64,000 bases of DNA from Lachnospiraceae bacterium (GTDB taxonomy: Bacteria > Bacillota > Clostridia > Lachnospirales > Lachnospiraceae). The stretch covers positions 1-64,000 of the forward strand of contig CAADYR010000145.1 in the NCBI GenBank assembly GCA_900753305.1, read 5' to 3'. This document shows positions 63,081 to 64,000 of this stretch, piece by piece (within the stretch, counting starts at the first letter, position 1; every line of letters starts with the position of its first letter). The notes beneath the pieces were generated by a model. The model worked only from the letters and a program-made list of their open reading frames with translations, was not told the DNA's origin and did no database searches. A program made the translations under genes and the position numbers.

Positions 63081-63123
63081 AAATACCTGTTCAGAATTTA
63101 CCATAATTCCTGAACAGGTATTT
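63081..63123. terminator. Bidirectional terminator between hemolysin III gene and spoVT
   Basis: 14-bp perfect stem (AAATACCTGTTCAG/CTGAACAGGTATTT) with 15-nt loop and T tracts on both strands, between convergent stops. Confidence 0.93.
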
Positions 63124-63131
63124 TATTACCA

Positions 63132-63680
63132 TTATTGTTCAATCTGTTTTCCAAGAAATCCCGCTGCTGATTGTGCCAGTTTCAATTCTACTTCGCTCAT
63201 GGGATTTGCTTCATCATTGGATAAAAGAACTACGGCTCCTATGATGTCTCCCTGTGCCAGAATCGGAATCATGACTTCGTGACAAAAGCTGTCAGTTTCA
63301 TCTTCTGTAACAGGAACATACTGCAGATCATCTCTGGATGCACATACAGTCTCTCTGGCATTCATTTTATCTTCCATCTCTTTACTGAGTGTTTTTCCGA
63401 TCAACTGTTTATTTCCACTGCCTGCTGCAGCTATGAGTTGATCTCTGTCGGCAATCAGCGCCATATGACCGGACACCTGTGCCAGACTTTCTGCATAAGG
63501 TTTGGCAAAGCTTCCCATATCACCAATTGGCGAATACTTTCTCAAAATGATCGAACCTTCATGATCCGTAAAAATTTCCAGTGGATCACTCTCCCTGATC
63601 CTTAAAGTTCTTCGAATCTCTTTCGGAATTACGATACGACCCAGATCATCTATACGGCGAACAATTCCTGTAGCTTTCAT
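63132..63680 (-). CDS. spoVT: Stage V sporulation protein T (AbrB-type regulator)
   Basis: 182 residues, start after TTGGAGG. The N-terminal swapped-hairpin DNA-binding domain is MKATGIVRRIDDLGRIVIPKEIRRTLRIRESDPLEIFTDHEGSIILRKYSPIG. The C-terminal GAF-like domain (residues 55-180) has ALIADRDQLIAAAGSGNKQLIGK and IIGAVVLLSNDE. In Bacillus it regulates late forespore genes. Its presence agrees with a Clostridia affiliation but does not prove sporulation. Confidence 0.95.
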   Translation of the reverse strand: MKATGIVRRIDDLGRIVIPKEIRRTLRIRESDPLEIFTDHEGSIILRKYSPIGDMGSFAKPYAESLAQVSGHMALIADRDQLIAAAGSGNKQLIGKTLSKEMEDKMNARETVCASRDDLQYVPVTEDETDSFCHEVMIPILAQGDIIGAVVLLSNDEANPMSEVELKLAQSAAGFLGKQIEQ

Positions 63681-63826
63681 TCCATATTTTCCTCCAATTT
63701 CATGTTTTAGCAGGAGCGCTCTACTTAAATTTTCAGTTTTACCAGTTAGGTCACTCTAATTCTGCTATATATTTGCTGTGGAGTTAGTATGTGGAAATCT
63801 CTAGAAAATTATTCTTAAAAATACCG

Positions 63827-64000
63827 TCAAACCTGTACTGCTACTTTCCATTTTCCCTGTACGGGTTCTTCACCATCCATAAATTGATACATCCTCAATA
63901 TAAGTTTTCTGCCTTCTATATTTTTTCCATTTCGATGACGTATCAGAATCTGATACGTTGCCTTATGCTGTACTGCATCATACTCTGACATTACACAACT
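63827..64000 (-). CDS. Hypothetical small protein or 3' end of a larger gene at window edge
   Basis: The minus-strand frame is open from the window edge to TGA at 63827. It reads ...MSEYDAVQHKATYQILIRHRNGKNIEGRKLILRM..., ending GKWKVAVQV. The ATG at 63991 would give 54 residues, but the frame is still open upstream, so it may be longer. It has no recognised domain. Codon use and the absence of internal stops support coding; no ribosome site is visible because the sequence ends. Confidence 0.4.
   Translation of the reverse strand, partial: SCVMSEYDAVQHKATYQILIRHRNGKNIEGRKLILRMYQFMDGEEPVQGKWKVAVQV

Overview
The window looks like chromosome from a motile, Gram-positive gut-type Clostridium relative, most likely family Lachnospiraceae (Roseburia, Agathobacter or Butyrivibrio group). 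The evidence is the flagellar late-gene order with FliW and CsrA, several long flagellins starting MVVQHNLQAMN, a SAM-I riboswitch before metK, a YitJ-type homocysteine methyltransferase/MTHFR fusion, SpoVT, and moderate-to-low GC with Firmicutes-type ribosome binding sites. Genus and species are inferred. No rRNA, tRNA, CRISPR array or complete insertion sequence was seen.

Layout. 1-4.1 kb: the 3' part of a FliD-like protein, UDP-galactopyranose mutase, a GT2-TPR glycosyltransferase and a FlgN/FliT-like small protein. 4.1-11.5 kb: a SWIM-SNF2 helicase, an atypical response regulator divergent from an atypical HD-GYP protein, and a large glycine-rich membrane-anchored surface protein. 11.6-13.9 kb: two tandem GT2-TPR glycosyltransferases. 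14.0-28.2 kb: a flagellin island, all on the minus strand, with five flagellin genes, a 117-residue protein resembling only the flagellin C-terminal D0 helix, a secreted vWA/IPT-TIG protein and a broken Rpn-family gene. 28.2-38.9 kb: the flagellar late operon, in transcription order flgM-flgN-flgK-flgK-flgL-fliW-csrA-flaG-fliD-fliS-fliT-like. 38.9-64 kb: mostly housekeeping and accessory genes (HMT/MTHFR, a GH2 + DUF5107-TPR + AraC carbohydrate locus, an FAD oxidoreductase, dnaE, metK with S-box, murA, a LysM-M23 peptidase, a Y-family polymerase, an XRE-cupin regulator, a flavin reductase, a coiled-coil membrane protein, a small alarmone synthetase, a hemolysin III protein and spoVT).

How the parts fit together. 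FlgM (anti-sigma28), FlgK/FlgL (hook-filament junction), FliD (cap), FliS/FlgN/FliT-like (export chaperones), FliW and CsrA (flagellin translation switch) and five flagellins form the filament end of the flagellum. Six sites match a sigma28 promoter (TAAA or close, 16-17 nt, CCGATAT or close), placed before flgM, fliW, flaG and two flagellins. The GT2 enzymes flanking the flagellins probably glycosylate them.

The most unusual signal is in the non-coding DNA of the flagellin island. The leaders of two flagellin genes, and a separate stretch behind its own sigma28 promoter (about 25.70-25.91 kb), fold into hairpins with GGA in the loop, the binding signature of CsrA. Because csrA and fliW lie in the adjacent operon, I propose (inference) a multi-site CsrA switch and possibly a sigma28-driven CsrB-like RNA that titrates CsrA.
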